From positions 1 to 5,087 of the forward strand of contig JAGPUY010000066.1 of NCBI GenBank assembly GCA_018067265.1: 5,087 nucleotides of DNA, read 5' to 3'. The stretch is from Oceanihabitans sp. (GTDB lineage: Bacteria; Bacteroidota; Bacteroidia; Flavobacteriales; Flavobacteriaceae). Positions 3,601 through 5,087 of the stretch are shown here, in pieces. The notes below the pieces were generated by a model. The model made no database searches and was not told the origin of the DNA. It saw only the letters and a program-made list of their open reading frames with translations. Position 1 is the first letter of the stretch, and every line of letters starts with the position of its first letter. The translations under genes and the position numbers were made by a program.

Positions 3601-5025
3601 TTAATCTTCATATAAGGACGCTCTTTTGCTTAAATCTAAAATAAGTTGTTCGTCTTCTTCACTTTCTAATAAGACGTTGTAGCTCTTCCAAAACTCTTTA
3701 TTATACGGTTTTGGCGCAAAGATATCTGGATCCCAATCTTCTTGCTGTAGGTTTGCGATTTCGTCTTTGTCTAGAATGATTTCGGAAAATAAAATTTCTT
3801 GTACGGTATAATAGTAGCGTTCTTCTTTATTGTAACGCGCTTCTTCTACTTTTGAAATTTTTAAAGACGGTTTCATACCTACATTCACCAATTTTGGGGT
3901 TTCGTAATAGATGTAGTTTGGATACATTTTATCCTTATACTCTATATATGTAATGACCAGTTTGTGATTGGTTTGCGTATCGAAAAGTCGTTTACTTCTG
4001 TCTTTTTGCGCGTCGGAAGCGGCTACTAAATCATACTCTATTTTCTTTATTGCGTAGTTATCATAATAAATATAGATCCAACCTTGCGCTTGATAACCTT
4101 GATTAAAAACACCTTTGGTATCTAGGCCGACAAAGTCTTTAGAACCTTCGATTTTAATTTTATACAGTTTACGCTCATTATCTACCAGAATCGTATCTAA
4201 TTTAAATTGATGCGTATCTAGAATGTTATCTCCAAACAATGCTTTTGCGTTATTTGCATTGCGTAGCAAGTTAAGTTTTCCTTGAAAAAGGTTTTGCAAA
4301 CCGTTAATTCTGGTGTCATTCCATTTAATAGCAGTTAGTAATTGCTCGGTAGTTACCGATCTTCTACTAATGTCTTTTGCTTTAAGTTTCTGTCTTGTAT
4401 TTTGATTTTTATAGGATGCAAAAGTGAATAAACTATCGACATCACGAAGGTCATAACTTTTACGTACTTGATCTACATTAATTTTTAAATAGTCTGCACT
4501 ACTTGCTGCATACCCTGAATCGTAAACCGTTATTGCACTTTCTATGAGCCATTTAAACTCATTTTTATTTCGCTCTTTATGTCTTAAAAAACCTTTTTGC
4601 ACATACGAGGAATCTGGAAGGTTTCGATCGAGCTTTTTAATTGCTTTGACCACAATTTCGTTACCTGTAGTTGGTCTTGCTTCTGCTATTAAAACGACTT
4701 CATCTAAAGATGCTTGTTCTTCATTTAAATAGATTACTGCTGCATTATCAAAGGCCTGAATTGGAATTTTAAAAGTAGAATACCCAATAGAAGAGATCAC
4801 CAAGGTGTCTTGTTCGTGCTTTTGCGGTACTTGTAAAACAAAATTACCATCAATATTGGTTACGGTACCGATGGTTGTATTTTTAATATAGACACTTGCA
4901 CTCGCAATGGGAAAGGAGTCTAAAGTATCTACCACTGTATTTTTAAGTTCGGTTTGTGCGTAACTTGTAAACCCTAAAAAAAGTAAGAGTACAACGGTTA
5001 GTTGTTTTGTGTTTTTAAATTGCAT
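3601..5025 (-). CDS. Exported CarboxypepD_reg-like domain protein, function unknown
   Basis: The 474-residue product starts with a signal peptide: KNTK, then a hydrophobic core (about residues 9-20) and SYA|Q as probable cleavage site after A23. Residues 25-100 form a CarboxypepD_reg-like beta-sandwich, shown by GTVTNIDGNFVLQVP (53-67), DTLVISSIGYSTF (73-85) and the closing LDEVVL (107-112). In TonB-dependent receptors this domain precedes a plug and barrel. Here there is no plug motif and the protein is far too short for a 22-strand barrel. The rest (about 120-474) begins with NEIVVKAIKKLDRN and GFLRHKERN, a pattern I associate with a widespread Bacteroidota group of CarboxypepD_reg proteins of unknown role. 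Many alternating Tyr-rich strands suggest a beta-rich fold in the periplasm or outer membrane. No catalytic motif was recognised. The ATG gives a proper signal peptide. Nothing visible links it functionally to the amylase. Confidence 0.85.
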   Translation of the reverse strand: MQFKNTKQLTVVLLLFLGFTSYAQTELKNTVVDTLDSFPIASASVYIKNTTIGTVTNIDGNFVLQVPQKHEQDTLVISSIGYSTFKIPIQAFDNAAVIYLNEEQASLDEVVLIAEARPTTGNEIVVKAIKKLDRNLPDSSYVQKGFLRHKERNKNEFKWLIESAITVYDSGYAASSADYLKINVDQVRKSYDLRDVDSLFTFASYKNQNTRQKLKAKDISRRSVTTEQLLTAIKWNDTRINGLQNLFQGKLNLLRNANNAKALFGDNILDTHQFKLDTILVDNERKLYKIKIEGSKDFVGLDTKGVFNQGYQAQGWIYIYYDNYAIKKIEYDLVAASDAQKDRSKRLFDTQTNHKLVITYIEYKDKMYPNYIYYETPKLVNVGMKPSLKISKVEEARYNKEERYYYTVQEILFSEIILDKDEIANLQQEDWDPDIFAPKPYNKEFWKSYNVLLESEEDEQLILDLSKRASLYED

Positions 5026-5087
5026 AGTATAAATTTAATAGTTTTAGGACCATTTTTATTAATTAACGATTTGGAATACTAATTAGT

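Noticed and set aside
4544..4732. Plus-strand open frame of 62 codons opposite the CarboxypepD_reg gene
   Set aside because: Antisense to a well-supported gene, and its composition looks like a coding shadow.
3601..5025. TonB-dependent receptor (SusC-like) forming a starch uptake system with the amylase
   Set aside because: Only the CarboxypepD_reg domain is present. There is no plug domain, the protein has 474 residues, and there is no SusD-type neighbour.
5078..5087. Palindrome actaattagt at the right window edge
   Set aside because: Ten AT-rich bases are expected by chance in such DNA, and the context is cut off by the window end.

Overview
The window is AT-rich and every supported gene lies on the minus strand, so transcription runs from right to left. 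Three signs point to a marine-type member of the Bacteroidota, most likely a Flavobacteriaceae species. The tRNA promoter is of the TTG-N18-TAnnTTTG kind, the genes lack Shine-Dalgarno sequences, and the exported proteins carry typical Bacteroidota signals (an acidic lipoprotein export signal and a CarboxypepD_reg-like domain). No species is claimed.

Left part (1-1722): a core translation and chromosome-maintenance block. In transcription order it holds a XerC/XerD-type tyrosine recombinase, a short ribosome hibernation factor (HPF/RaiA), and a tRNA operon reading Thr(UGU), Tyr(GUA), Gly(UCC), Thr(GGU). The last tRNA is cut by the left window edge. This tRNA order equals the thrU-tyrU-glyT-thrT cluster in front of tufB in E. 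coli, so an EF-Tu gene probably lies just outside the window. A 9-bp hairpin terminator sits between hpf and the tRNAs and begins 2 nt after the -7 box of the apparent tRNA promoter. A (TTAATAG)n heptamer repeat lies just upstream of the recombinase start codon.

Middle (1801-3255): one stand-alone alpha-amylase gene closed by a strong intrinsic terminator. It encodes a probably surface-exposed lipoprotein. Its sequence strongly resembles the archaeal Pyrococcus/Thermococcus type (GH13 subfamily 7), including the residues of the calcium-zinc site. No SusC/SusD partners are visible.

Non-coding 3256-3600: 345 bp carrying a LacI-family-like 16-bp palindrome, a large nested inverted repeat directly ahead of the amylase start, and further hairpin elements nearer the upstream gene.

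Right part (3601-5025): an exported protein with an N-terminal CarboxypepD_reg-like domain and a C-terminal region of unknown function.

The recombinase-hpf-tRNA block looks like ordinary conserved chromosome. The amylase and its leader are the most accessory-looking and most interesting part. I see no CRISPR array, insertion sequence, prophage or clearly undescribed system.
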